This document shows positions 1 to 10,036 of a stretch of 64,000 nt of DNA, piece by piece. Every line of letters begins with the position of its first letter. The first letter of the stretch is position 1. Under the pieces are notes generated by a model. It ran no database searches, was not told the DNA's origin, and saw only the letters and a program-made list of their open reading frames with translations. The stretch is from the NCBI GenBank assembly GCA_035549075.1, contig DASZRT010000111.1, positions 15,183 to 79,182 of the forward strand, written 5' to 3'. This DNA is from DASZFV01 sp035549075 (lineage in GTDB: Bacteria; Myxococcota_A; Polyangia; Fen-1088). Made by a program: the position numbers and the translations under genes.

Positions 1-516
1 CTGGTCGCGGCGCTGCTGCACAAGCCGCGCGTGCTGTTCCTCGACGAGCCGACGATCGGCCTCGACGTCGCCATGCAGGCGAAGATGCGTGAGTTCATCC
101 GCGACTACAACGAGCGCCACGGCGCCTCGGTCCTGCTGACGAGCCACTACATGGACGACGTCGTCGCGCTCTGTCCGCGCGTCATCGTCATCGACCACGG
201 CAAGCTCATCTACGACGGCGACCTCAAGGAGCTCGTGCGGCGCGTGCGGCCCGACAAGCGCGTCACGATGCGGCTCTCGCAGCCGGCGCCCGTCGACAAG
301 CTGGCGGCGCTCGGCACCGTCGTTTCGGTCGAGGGCGCGAAGATCGTGCTCTCGGTCCCGAGCGCGCGCCTGTCGAGCGTCGTGCGCGACGCGCTGGCGG
401 CGCTGCCGGTGGCCGACCTCACGATCGAGGACCCGCCGCTGGAAGAGGTCATGCGCGAGCTGTTCCGCGGGCCGACGGACGAGGCGCGCGTCGTTGGCGT
501 GCGGGCGGGCGCGTGA
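1..516 (+). CDS. ABC-2 exporter ATP-binding protein (5' truncated by window edge)
   Basis: The reading frame is open from base 1, so the start, Walker A and the ABC signature lie outside the window. The visible 171 residues begin just before Walker B (VLFLDEPTIGLD), followed by the switch histidine region (LLTSHYMDD) and a C-terminal accessory domain of about 90 residues. This matches the C-terminal half of ATPases of the COG4586 type, which pair with two dissimilar ABC-2 permeases. The next two genes are exactly such permeases, and this stop codon overlaps the next start by 4 bp (GTGA). It probably powers export of a hydrophobic substrate; the substrate cannot be told from sequence. Confidence 0.9.
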   Translation: MVAALLHKPRVLFLDEPTIGLDVAMQAKMREFIRDYNERHGASVLLTSHYMDDVVALCPRVIVIDHGKLIYDGDLKELVRRVRPDKRVTMRLSQPAPVDKLAALGTVVSVEGAKIVLSVPSARLSSVVRDALAALPVADLTIEDPPLEEVMRELFRGPTDEARVVGVRAGA

Positions 517-1352
517 CGGTCGCCGCCGTCGAGCCGCCGCGGGGCGCGCGCGGCCTGCGCCACGTCGTGCGCGCGTTCCCGACGCTGCTGCGCGTGGGCT
601 TCGCCGAGATCATCGCCTACCGCGCCGAGTTTCTGGTCTGGGTCCTCACGACCAACATGCCGCTCGTCATGCTGGCGATCTGGCGCGCCGTCGCCGCCGA
701 CGGGCCCGTGGGCCGCTTCGATCAGACGCAGTTCACGGCTTACTTCCTGGCCGTCCTCATCGTCCGCCTGCTCACGAGCACGTGGGTCATCTGGCAGATG
801 TCGATGGAGATCCGCGACGGCACGCTGGCGGCGAAGCTGTTGCGTCCCATCCACCCGCTCGTCGCCTACGCGGCCGAGCACCTCGCGGCCGTGCCCATGC
901 GCGCGCTCGTCGTCTCGCCCATCGTGGGCGTGCTCGTGTGGGTTGCGCACGATCGCCTCGCGCTCGGCGACCCGCGGCTGCTGGCGATCTTCTTGCTGTC
1001 GCTGCTGGGCGCGTGGCTGCTCATCTACTTCACGATGGTGGTCGTGGGCGCCCTGGCCTTCTTCGTCGACAGCGCGCTGGGCGTGTTCGACCTGTGGATC
1101 GCGATTCACGCGATCTTCTCGGGCTATTTGATTCCGCTCGAGTCGCTGCCGTCGTGGATCCGCGGCGCGGCGGCCGTGCTGCCCTTCCGCTTCATGTTGG
1201 GCTTCCCCGTCGAGGTCGTCGTGGGCCTGCTCGATCCGGCGGCGGCGGCGCGCCAGCTGGCCGTGCAGTGGGGCTACGTCGTCGTGCTCGCGAGCGTCGC
1301 GCTCATGGTGTGGCGCGCGGGCGTGCGGCGCTTTCAGGCGTTCGGCGGATGA
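513..1352 (+). CDS. ABC-2 type exporter permease (first of two)
   Basis: Encodes 279 residues with about six hydrophobic segments. The amphipathic N-terminus runs into a segment near residues 40-60, and conserved-looking loops such as EIRDGTLAAKLLRPIHPL resemble COG4587/PF06182 permeases that form heterodimers in ABC exporters. The GTG start overlaps the ATPase stop (GTGA) and the gene's own stop overlaps the second permease start (ATGA). Translation of all three is therefore probably coupled and the proteins made in fixed ratio. Family assignment is from motif and context; no substrate can be inferred. Confidence 0.85.
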   Translation: MTVAAVEPPRGARGLRHVVRAFPTLLRVGFAEIIAYRAEFLVWVLTTNMPLVMLAIWRAVAADGPVGRFDQTQFTAYFLAVLIVRLLTSTWVIWQMSMEIRDGTLAAKLLRPIHPLVAYAAEHLAAVPMRALVVSPIVGVLVWVAHDRLALGDPRLLAIFLLSLLGAWLLIYFTMVVVGALAFFVDSALGVFDLWIAIHAIFSGYLIPLESLPSWIRGAAAVLPFRFMLGFPVEVVVGLLDPAAAARQLAVQWGYVVVLASVALMVWRAGVRRFQAFGG

Positions 1353-2155
1353 CGCTCGCGACGATCGTCGGGCGTTACGCGCGGCTCACGAAGCTGCAGG
1401 TGCGCATGTCGGCCGTGACGGCGATGCAGTACCGCGGCGACTTCCTCGTGCGCGGGCTGCTGAGCGTGCTGGGCATGAGCGTGACGCTGTTGCCGCTCTT
1501 CATCGTTTTTGCGGCGCGTCCCAACGTCGCGGGGTGGTCGTTCCCCGAGGCGCTCGTCGTCGTGGGGTGGTTCACGCTCTTGCGCGCCGTGCTCGAGGGC
1601 GGCGTGAGCCCCAGCCTCACGGCCGTCGTCGAGCACCTGCGCCACGGCACGCTGGACTTCATCCTGCTCAAACCCGCCGACGCGCAGTTCCTCGTGTCGA
1701 CGGCCAAGATGGAGCCCTGGCACGTCGTCGACGTCGGCGGCGCCGTCGCAATCTTCGCCTACGCGTTCAGCAAGCTGCACCGCTGGCCCGGCCCGACCGA
1801 CGTCCTGCTCGGCCTCGTGTTCCTCGGGCTGGCCGTGCTCGTGCTGTACTCGTTCTGGATCCTCGTCGTGAGCGCGGCGTTCTGGGTCGTCAAGGTCGAC
1901 AACCTCAGCTACCTGTTCCAGTCGCTCTTCGACGCCGCCCGCTGGCCCATCACCGTGTTCCGGGGCGCGCTCGCGTTCGTGTTCACGTTCGTCTTCCCGC
2001 TGGCGCTCATGACGACGTACCCGTCGCTCGCGCTGCTCGGCAAGCTGCACCCGACGACGGCGCTCGTCGCGCTCGCGGGCGGGATCGCCTTCGCCGTCGC
2101 GGCGCGCGGCGTGTGGCGCCGCGCTCTCGCGATGTACACGTCGGCCAGCTCGTGA
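1349..2155 (+). CDS. ABC-2 type exporter permease (second of two)
   Basis: Encodes 268 residues from the ATG that overlaps the preceding stop (ATGA at 1349-1352). The frame stays open upstream inside the first permease, but the overlap start is the sensible one. The protein has about six hydrophobic stretches. It also carries the loop HLRHGTLDFILLKPADAQF, which parallels the GTLAAKLLRP loop of its partner, as expected for the COG3694 half of this heterodimeric exporter. It is the last gene of the operon: about 200 bp of non-coding DNA with a dispersed repeat follow. The inner-membrane location is inferred from hydrophobicity. Confidence 0.85.
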   Translation: MTLATIVGRYARLTKLQVRMSAVTAMQYRGDFLVRGLLSVLGMSVTLLPLFIVFAARPNVAGWSFPEALVVVGWFTLLRAVLEGGVSPSLTAVVEHLRHGTLDFILLKPADAQFLVSTAKMEPWHVVDVGGAVAIFAYAFSKLHRWPGPTDVLLGLVFLGLAVLVLYSFWILVVSAAFWVVKVDNLSYLFQSLFDAARWPITVFRGALAFVFTFVFPLALMTTYPSLALLGKLHPTTALVALAGGIAFAVAARGVWRRALAMYTSASS

Positions 2156-2173
2156 GGGCGGGGTGCATCCCGC

Positions 2174-2332
2174 GGAACGGGTCCTGTCAGCGCGGCGATC
2201 CCTTCCCTCACTGCCACCCGTTCCACGGGCTACACCCGCCGACAGCACGACCCGATCGTCTCGATATGAATCCGTCATAGCCGGATCGGCTTGGGCCGAA
2301 TCGGCGCTCCATCGGCGGCGGGAAGCGAGGCG
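2174..2332 (+). repeat. Dispersed intergenic repeat, copy 1
   Basis: This fills most of the gap between the ABC operon and the EF-hand gene. It starts with GGAACGGGT (2174-2182), inverted at 2216-2224. Its core at 2200-2332 recurs in inverted orientation at 63790-63924. The two copies are identical over about 38 bases from 2200, share the segment around CGACCCGATCGTCTCGA with little change, and end with the same GGCGGCGGGAAGCGAGGCG. The middle (about 2266-2310) has diverged. No open frame is shared, so this is a non-coding family. Confidence 0.8.
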
Positions 2333-2359
2333 AGATTTGACGAATGATGAGAGCGGGAG

Positions 2360-2830
2360 CTACTTCTTCATCATCATCTGCTCGTGGCCGGCCTTGAGCT
2401 CGGCCTTCGTGAGGAAGCCGTCGTGGTCGGTGTCCATCTTGTCGAACATCGCGCTCGAGGCCGCCGCGTGCTCGTCGGCCGAGATGACGCCGTCGCCGTT
2501 GGTGTCGATCATCTTGAGCTTGTCGGCGGCCGACATTTCACCTTTGGCGGCCTTCGCGTTGTGATCGCGGCTCTCGATCTTCTCGTGGGTCTCCATCTTG
2601 TCGTGGAAGGCCGACATCTCGGCGACGGTGACCTTCCCGTCGCCGTTCGTGTCCATCTTCTCGAACATCTTCTTCGAACCGGCGGTGTGCTCGTCGCGCG
2701 AGATCTTGCCGTCGCCGTTCGTGTCCATCATCTGGAACTTCGTGTCGACGTCGTGGGCGAAGGCCGCCCCGCCGAGACAGATCGCGAGCCCGGCGGCGCC
2801 GAGCGTGAGCTTGAGGGTGTTCTTGTTCAT
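2360..2830 (-). CDS. Secreted four-EF-hand calcium-binding protein
   Basis: Encodes 156 residues. A signal peptide (Lys-rich start, hydrophobic core, AFA cleavage site near residue 25) precedes four canonical EF-hand loops: DTNGDGKISRDE, DTNGDGKVTVAE, DTNGDGVISADE and DTDHDGFLTKAE. All have acidic residues at positions 1, 3, 5 and 12, so all four should bind calcium. The chosen ATG has a good AAAGGA ribosome site 9-10 bases upstream; the frame extends upstream without signal-like features. It lies alone, divergent from the helicase gene. The role could be calcium buffering or sensing in the periplasm or outside the cell; no partner is evident. Confidence 0.88.
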   Translation of the reverse strand: MNKNTLKLTLGAAGLAICLGGAAFAHDVDTKFQMMDTNGDGKISRDEHTAGSKKMFEKMDTNGDGKVTVAEMSAFHDKMETHEKIESRDHNAKAAKGEMSAADKLKMIDTNGDGVISADEHAAASSAMFDKMDTDHDGFLTKAELKAGHEQMMMKK

Positions 2831-2993
2831 GGCACGTCCTTTGGTTGGGGCCTGCCGAAGAGGTAGGCCTCCGCGAAGTCCATGCCAAGGGCCGCCGGGG
2901 TAACGATCAAATGTGGTCGTGGCGACGCGACTCTGGCAACCTGGGCCGTCGAGGCAACCGCCGTTGGAGTCCGTCGAAAACGACAGCGCCGTC

Positions 2994-4781
<1,788 letters not shown>

Positions 4782-4837
4782 ATTTTCGAGCGCGCGAGGG
4801 CCTTGTTGCCGGCCCACGATATGGCATTCTGCAATCG

Positions 4838-5554
4838 ATGGACGCGGCGGACCTCAGCCTGTTCGCGCATGTCGTGGGGCGACCGGACGCGCAGGTCGAC
4901 CTCGCCCAGGCGGCGCTCATGATCGCCGAGGCCGAGTACCCGGGGCTCGACATCCCGTCGTACATCGCCGCGCTCGACCGCTTCGCGACGCGCGCGCGGC
5001 GCGCGCTCAGCGCCGCGCCCGAGGACCCGCCCATGGCGACGGTGCTTCGCGTGCTCTACGGCGACCTCGGCTTCCGCGGCAACGCCGACGACTACTACGA
5101 TCCGCGCAACAGCTTCCTCAACGAGGTGCTCGATCGCCGCACGGGCATCCCCATCACGCTCGGCGTCGTGCTCATCGAGGTATGCCGCCGCGTCGGCATC
5201 GAGGCGGCCGGCGTCTCGTACCCCGGGCACTTCCTCGTGCGCAGCCCCACGGCGGGCGGCGCCGTCTTCATCGATCCGTTCACGGGCGTGCCGCTCGACG
5301 AGGACGACCTGCGCTCGCTGTACCAGCGCGCGACGGGCGACGATGGCCCCATCGATCCGCGCCGCCTCGAGCCGGCGTCGCGCAAGCAGATCCTGCTCCG
5401 CATGCTCAACAACCTGCGCGGCGTCTACGAGTCGCGCTCCGACGAGACACGGCTGCGCGACGTGCTCGCGCGCATGACGGCGCTCGCGCCCCTCGACGAC
5501 TTCGCTCAAGAGGCGGACGACCTGGGGACGCCCGAGCTCGTCCCCCTGAACTGA
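4838..5554 (+). CDS. SirB1/transglutaminase-like protein
   Basis: Encodes 238 residues of the SirB1/transglutaminase-like family (COG2912). Hallmarks are the helical N-terminus, the NSFLNEVLDRRTGIPITLG segment, and PGHFLVR leading to an FIDPFTG strand. A C-terminal stretch (RMLNNLRGVY) continues into the TPR-like tail typical of the family. The active-site Cys of true transglutaminases is not evident. The molecular role is undefined; relatives are widespread in proteobacteria, often near cell-envelope or chromosome genes. The ATG follows recQ by 56 bp, so co-transcription is possible. The stop precedes the next gene by 3 bp. Confidence 0.8.
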   Translation: MDAADLSLFAHVVGRPDAQVDLAQAALMIAEAEYPGLDIPSYIAALDRFATRARRALSAAPEDPPMATVLRVLYGDLGFRGNADDYYDPRNSFLNEVLDRRTGIPITLGVVLIEVCRRVGIEAAGVSYPGHFLVRSPTAGGAVFIDPFTGVPLDEDDLRSLYQRATGDDGPIDPRRLEPASRKQILLRMLNNLRGVYESRSDETRLRDVLARMTALAPLDDFAQEADDLGTPELVPLN

Positions 5555-5557
5555 CGC

Positions 5558-7066
5558 GTGGGCGGCGCGGGGGGTCGCATCGGGCGCGGCGGCGGGTGGG
5601 CGCTCGCGCTCGCCTTGTTGACCTGCCGTGCGTCCGCGCGCGCCGACGAGCTGTCGACTGAAGAGGCGCCCGCCGAGACGCTCGACGCGCAGCCCGCGCC
5701 CGACTTCGTCGACCCGAGCTTCGGCCCGAAGTACGTCATCGAGCGCGTCGAGGTGCGCGGCAACAAGCGCACGCGCGAGTCCTTGATCACCGAGCAGCTC
5801 GACGCCGTCGGCCTGCGCGCGGGCGAGGCCGTGAACGCCTCCGACGCGCGCGTCGAGGCGGCGCGCTTCCGGCTGCTCGCGACGGGCCACTTCCTCGACG
5901 CGCGCCTCTCGGTCACGCGCGGCGCGCAGCGCGGCGGCGTCGTGCTGCTCGTCGAGGTCGAAGAGCGCGGCTCGATCGTCGTCAACGAGCTGTACCCCAG
6001 CACGAGCGCCGCAACGCGCTTCTGGGGCGGCGCCGACGCCTCCGACACGAACTTCCTCGGCCGCGGCATCAACCTGGGCGCCGGCTTCGTCGTGTCGACG
6101 ACGCCCGTGATCACCGGCGCCGAGCGCGGCCTGGGCCTGCGCCTGCACACGTCGATCCCCGCGCGCCCCGAGTGGGGCGGCCTCGGCTTCACGGCGACGG
6201 CGCTCTTCAACGACGCGAGCGACTTCCAGCGCGCGCGCGGCGCCGACGACGATCCCACGCCCGCCGACTTCATCGCGGCGCGCACGCGGCGCGCGGGCGG
6301 CATCGTGGGCGTCAACCGCGCGCTCACGCACGCCTTCCGCGGCAGCGTCGATCTTCGCGGCGAGTGGATCGAGGCGACGCTGCCCGACCTGCGCTTCCGC
6401 ACGCTCAGGAGCGGCGCGATCACGCCGATCGACTTCGACATCCAAGAGGGCGCGAGCCACCTCTTTTCCGCGACGGCGACGCTCGAGTACGACACGCGCA
6501 ACGACCCCGTGCTGCCGCGCTCGGGCGCGCGTGTGCTGACGTCGCTCGAGGTGTCGGGCTCGCCGCTCGGGTCGAGCTACACCTTCGCCAAGGCGCTCGT
6601 GCACGCGTCGATCTACACGAAGATGCCCCACGGCCACGCGCTGGGCCTGCACCTGTTCGGCGGCGCGATCGCCGGCGACCCCGCCTATTTCGACGAGTTC
6701 TTCATCGGCGATCTCAACCTGCTGCTGCCGCGGCGCGCGCTCGGCATCGACTTCTCGACGCTGCCGTCGCGCAACTTCCTCGGCACGGCGATCGCGAGCC
6801 ACCGCTACGACAACTACGCGGGCCGCATCCTGCTCGAGTACGCGATCCCGATCTGGCGGCGGCGCGGCTTCGTCTACGGCGGCGACGTCTTCGCGGCGGG
6901 CGGCCTGCTCGGCATCGGCAGCAACGGCGACTTCAACACGCCAGGGCCGTTCTCGTGGCGCGCGCTGCCCATCGATCTGACCGCCGACCTCGGCCTCCGG
7001 CTCGACACCTACGTGGGCATCTTCACGATCTCGATCGCCAACGCGATCTCGCGCAGCTCGTTCTGA
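5558..7066 (+). CDS. Omp85/BamA-TamA-like outer membrane protein
   Basis: Encodes 502 residues. A signal peptide (WALALALLTCRASARA) precedes one recognisable POTRA repeat at about residues 60-135 (YVIERVEVRGNKRTRESL). A C-terminal beta-barrel of about 330 residues has the surface-antigen pattern (EYDTRNDPVLPRSGAR), and the protein ends in Phe, a usual outer-membrane barrel signal. It is shorter than BamA and has a single POTRA, so it is more like an accessory Omp85 or TamA-like protein. The GTG start is 3 bp after the preceding stop and its stop shares a base with the next ATG. It forms a coupled unit with a DUF4390-like protein and a sensor kinase. Substrate unknown. Confidence 0.8.
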   Translation: MGGAGGRIGRGGGWALALALLTCRASARADELSTEEAPAETLDAQPAPDFVDPSFGPKYVIERVEVRGNKRTRESLITEQLDAVGLRAGEAVNASDARVEAARFRLLATGHFLDARLSVTRGAQRGGVVLLVEVEERGSIVVNELYPSTSAATRFWGGADASDTNFLGRGINLGAGFVVSTTPVITGAERGLGLRLHTSIPARPEWGGLGFTATALFNDASDFQRARGADDDPTPADFIAARTRRAGGIVGVNRALTHAFRGSVDLRGEWIEATLPDLRFRTLRSGAITPIDFDIQEGASHLFSATATLEYDTRNDPVLPRSGARVLTSLEVSGSPLGSSYTFAKALVHASIYTKMPHGHALGLHLFGGAIAGDPAYFDEFFIGDLNLLLPRRALGIDFSTLPSRNFLGTAIASHRYDNYAGRILLEYAIPIWRRRGFVYGGDVFAAGGLLGIGSNGDFNTPGPFSWRALPIDLTADLGLRLDTYVGIFTISIANAISRSSF

Positions 7067-7770
7067 TGACGACGCGCCGCCTCGCCGCCAGCCTCGCCGC
7101 GCTGCTCGCGGCCGCTTCGGCGGCGGGCTCTGCGCGCGCCGCGGGCGACCCGCCGCCGCGCCGCACGACGGGCCTCGCGCTCACGCCCACGCAGCTCGTC
7201 GCGAGCGTGGGCCTGCAGGATCTCTTCTCGCCCGCCGACCGCGAGCGCCTCAAGTCGGGCTTCGCGACGCGCGTCCTGTTGCGCGTCGCCGTCGAGGAAG
7301 AAGGCGCGCCCGAGCCGGTCGCGATCGCCTACCAGCGCACCGAGATCGTCTACGACATCTGGGACGAGCGCTTCAAGCTGCGCATCACGCGCGGCGCCGG
7401 CCCCGACGTCCAGCTCGACGCGCGCACGCCCGACGAAGCGATCACCCGCGCCGCGGCGCTGTGGGCGTTCCCCATCGCCGAGCGCGCGCGGCTGCGGCCG
7501 GGCGCGATCTACGTCGTCGCCGTGCGCGGCGACCTCAACCCGATCTCCGACGAGATGCTGGCCGACGTGCGGCGCTGGTTGTCGCAGCCGGCGGGCGGCC
7601 AACGCCGCGTCGGCGCGGGCGACACGTTCTTCGGCTCGTTCGTGAGCATCTTCGTGAACCCGCGCCTCGAGGACAGCGAGCGCCAGGTCCGCTTCTTCTC
7701 GCAGCGCTTCGACGTCGCGCAGCTGCCCAAGGCCGCGCCCGAGCCCGAGGCGATGAAGGTGAAGAGATGA
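7066..7770 (+). CDS. DUF4390-like exported protein
   Basis: Encodes 234 residues with a signal peptide ending near SARAAG (about residue 25). The beta-rich body includes a YDIWDERFKLRI strand and a C-terminal SIFVNPRLEDSERQVRFFSQ segment. These features and the place directly upstream of an NtrY-like kinase match DUF4390 proteins, which in many proteobacteria sit beside ntrY. The ATG overlaps the preceding stop (TGATG) and its stop overlaps the kinase start (ATGA). It may be a periplasmic partner or modulator of the kinase. That is inference from gene order only; no biochemical function is known to me. Confidence 0.65.
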   Translation: MTTRRLAASLAALLAAASAAGSARAAGDPPPRRTTGLALTPTQLVASVGLQDLFSPADRERLKSGFATRVLLRVAVEEEGAPEPVAIAYQRTEIVYDIWDERFKLRITRGAGPDVQLDARTPDEAITRAAALWAFPIAERARLRPGAIYVVAVRGDLNPISDEMLADVRRWLSQPAGGQRRVGAGDTFFGSFVSIFVNPRLEDSERQVRFFSQRFDVAQLPKAAPEPEAMKVKR

Positions 7771-9269
7771 AGCTGCCGCGGCTTCCCGGCCGCTTCGAGT
7801 GGAAGGTGCTCCTCGCGCTGCTCGTCGTCGCGTCGCTGCCGATGGGCGCGGCCGCCTACCTGCTGCGCGCGACGCTCGAGCGCGTCTCGCTCATCACCGA
7901 CGAGCACCAGGAGGCCGTGAGCCGCTCGCTCGGCGGCGCCGTCGAGGTCTACCGCTCGTACTTCGCGCAAATGAAAGAGGCGTTCCGCGAGCGCTCGAAC
8001 GAGATCGCGGCCACGCCCATCTCGCACGCCTCCGACCTGGCCGACGTGCCCGAGCTGCTGCGCGCGCGCGTGCTCGAGGGCGACCGCGTCGTCGACGAGT
8101 GGGCGGCGCCGCCCGAGGTCCTCGAAAGCGCGCGCGAGGCGCCGCCCAACCTCGTCGCGCTCACGAACGACGCCGGCGGCACGCGCGTGCTCGAGCTGAC
8201 CTTCGGCATCTCGAAGGAGATCTACGCGAACTTCCTCTCGCTGCGCGAGGCGATGGATCGCGAGCAGGACCTCGATCGCGTGCTGCCCGTCGTGCTGCCG
8301 CGCATCTTCAAGGGGCTCGGGCTCGCGCTCGTCGTCGTGCTGGGGCTCGCGACGACGCTCGGCCTCGTGCTCGCGCGGCGGGCCACGGGCCGCGTCGCGA
8401 CGCTGCGAGAGGCCGCCCGTCGCGTCGGCGAAGGCGACCTCACCGTGCGGGTCTCGCCGCGCGGCCGCGACGAGCTCGACGAGCTGGGCCGCACCTTCGA
8501 CACGATGGTCGCCGAGCTGGCCGTCGCGCGCCCACGCCTCGAGTATTTGCAGAAGGTCTCGGCCTGGCAGGAGGTCGCGCGGCGCCTGGCCCACGAGATC
8601 AAGAACCCGCTCACGCCGATCCAGCTCTCGGTTCAAGAGCTCGCGTCGAAGTACCGCGGCGACGACCCCGCCTACGCGCGGCTGCTCGCGACGGCGATGG
8701 AGATCCTCGGCGAGGAGATCGGCACGATCCGGCGCCTCGTCGACGACTTCTCGGCCTTCGCGAAGCTGCCCAAGGTCGAGCCCGCGCCCGTGGACCTCGC
8801 GCAGGTCGTCGACGACTTCGTGCGCGCGCGCCCCGAGTGGCAGGCCTTCGTGAGCTTCACCCGGCCGGCGGCGCCCGTGGCCGCCTTCTGCGATCGCATG
8901 CTGGTGCGGCGCGTGCTGACGAACCTCGTCGAGAACGCCATCCAGGCCGCCGAGGGCGCGGGCCGCACGCCCGCCGTCGCGCTCGGCGTCACGAGCGACG
9001 CCGCGCGCGGCACGGCGAGCTTCTCCGTCGACGACAACGGCCCCGGCATCGCCATCGCCGAACGCGAGCGCGTCTTCGATCCCTACGTCACGTCGAAAGA
9101 GCACGGCACGGGCCTCGGCCTCGCGATCGTTCGCAAGATCGTCCTCGACCACGGCGGCGACGTCGCCGCGAGCGTCGCCCCCGCGCCCCTCGGCGGCGCG
9201 CGCCTCGTCGTGACGCTGCCCGCGGCCGCGCGGCGTCTCAGCGTCGCGGCGCTCAGTGTCGTCGAATGA
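7767..9269 (+). CDS. NtrY-like sensor histidine kinase
   Basis: Encodes 500 residues. A transmembrane helix at about 14-32 is followed by a periplasmic sensor region of about 150 residues, a second helix near 180-202 and a HAMP domain. The HisKA H-box LAHEIKNPLTPIQLS has the phospho-accepting His near residue 276; this wording is typical of NtrY-type kinases. The HATPase domain carries LVENAIQAA, DDNGPGI (about 421) and GTGLGLAI (about 447). All catalytic motifs look intact. No response regulator gene lies nearby, so it is an orphan within this window. The start overlaps the previous stop (ATGA), and the 3' end overlaps the convergent neighbour by 17 bp. Confidence 0.88.
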   Translation: MKLPRLPGRFEWKVLLALLVVASLPMGAAAYLLRATLERVSLITDEHQEAVSRSLGGAVEVYRSYFAQMKEAFRERSNEIAATPISHASDLADVPELLRARVLEGDRVVDEWAAPPEVLESAREAPPNLVALTNDAGGTRVLELTFGISKEIYANFLSLREAMDREQDLDRVLPVVLPRIFKGLGLALVVVLGLATTLGLVLARRATGRVATLREAARRVGEGDLTVRVSPRGRDELDELGRTFDTMVAELAVARPRLEYLQKVSAWQEVARRLAHEIKNPLTPIQLSVQELASKYRGDDPAYARLLATAMEILGEEIGTIRRLVDDFSAFAKLPKVEPAPVDLAQVVDDFVRARPEWQAFVSFTRPAAPVAAFCDRMLVRRVLTNLVENAIQAAEGAGRTPAVALGVTSDAARGTASFSVDDNGPGIAIAERERVFDPYVTSKEHGTGLGLAIVRKIVLDHGGDVAASVAPAPLGGARLVVTLPAAARRLSVAALSVVE

Positions 9270-9732
9270 CGGTCGTCCGATCGCCGAGCTTCAGCGCGGG
9301 CGCGCCGCCGACGAGCACGATCGCGTCGGCGAGCGCCGCGGCGGCCGACGTCGCGAGCCTCGCCTCGAGGCGACCGCCGCGCACACGCGCGCGCAAGACG
9401 CCCGCGTCGTCGATCGTGAGCGTCGCAGGGTCCAGCGGCTCCTCGGCGCCATCCGAGAGCGCGAGATACGCGCGTTCACCGTCGATCCGCGCCGCGCGCG
9501 CGACGAGCGGCGTGTCGTCGACGTCGACGTAGGCGAACCGGCGCGCGTCGAGCCGCAACACGACGCGCCCGTCGGGCTCGGTGTCGAGCCACCGGAACAA
9601 CGCGCGCCGCAACCCTTCGTGCGTGACTTCGGCGCCCTCGTGGACGAAGCGCCCCTCGCGGTCGATGCGGATCCCCGAGCGGCGGATCCGCTCGAGGTAT
9701 TCCGCGTCGCGCGCGCCCGGCGCGTCACTCAT
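9253..9732 (-). CDS. DUF1285-like protein
   Basis: Encodes 159 residues, soluble, with no signal peptide. The N-terminal half reads IRIDREGRFVHEGAEVTHEG and then a strand ending in VDDTPLVARA. This fits DUF1285 proteins, small two-domain beta proteins of unknown function found in proteobacteria. The second half is a regular beta-rich segment with a highly charged strand. The gene converges on and overlaps the kinase gene by 17 bp. It is followed upstream, on the same strand, by a small coiled-coil gene 10 bp away, so those two probably form a transcription unit. Confidence 0.6.
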   Translation of the reverse strand: MSDAPGARDAEYLERIRRSGIRIDREGRFVHEGAEVTHEGLRRALFRWLDTEPDGRVVLRLDARRFAYVDVDDTPLVARAARIDGERAYLALSDGAEEPLDPATLTIDDAGVLRARVRGGRLEARLATSAAAALADAIVLVGGAPALKLGDRTTVIRRH

Positions 9733-9742
9733 GAGCAGCCCG

Positions 9743-9988
9743 TCAGCTGGCCTGGCGCGCCGCTTCGGCCTGAAGCTGCGCGAGGCGATCCTTGGCGCGC
9801 AGCTTCTCTTTCTTGAGCTGGCTGCGCTCGACCTGCTCGTCCGGCGTGAGCGACAGATGCCGCTCGAGCTCGACCAACCGCTTCTCGATCTCGTCGTGGC
9901 GCGCCTTCAACCTCGCCCGCTCCCCGTCCATCTGCGTCCCCGTCCCGTCCCCGTTTGCGCTCTTTGCACCCACGCGAGTCTTCTCCAT
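9743..9988 (-). CDS. DUF465/YdcH-family small coiled-coil protein
   Basis: Encodes 81 residues. Residues 25 onward form a charged helical hairpin (RHDEIEKRLVELERHL ... QLKKEKLRAKDRLAQL), the pattern of the DUF465/YdcH family. The LKKEKL(R/A)xKD phrase is the most conserved part of that family. The first 20 residues are Gly/Thr-rich and not family-like, so the true start may be the Met at 9931. Function unknown. It is 10 bp upstream of the DUF1285-like gene on the same strand. Confidence 0.7.
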   Translation of the reverse strand: MEKTRVGAKSANGDGTGTQMDGERARLKARHDEIEKRLVELERHLSLTPDEQVERSQLKKEKLRAKDRLAQLQAEAARQAS

Positions 9989-10036
9989 GCGTTCGAGCCT
10001 CCGTACCGACGATCGTACAGCGCCGCCCGCGGGTGT

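Noticed and set aside
210..1109. Long minus-strand frames opposite the ABC genes, rich in Arg/His/Gln
   Set aside because: Antisense shadow of GC-rich codons; no start context, no recognisable fold, and the plus-strand genes are clearly real.
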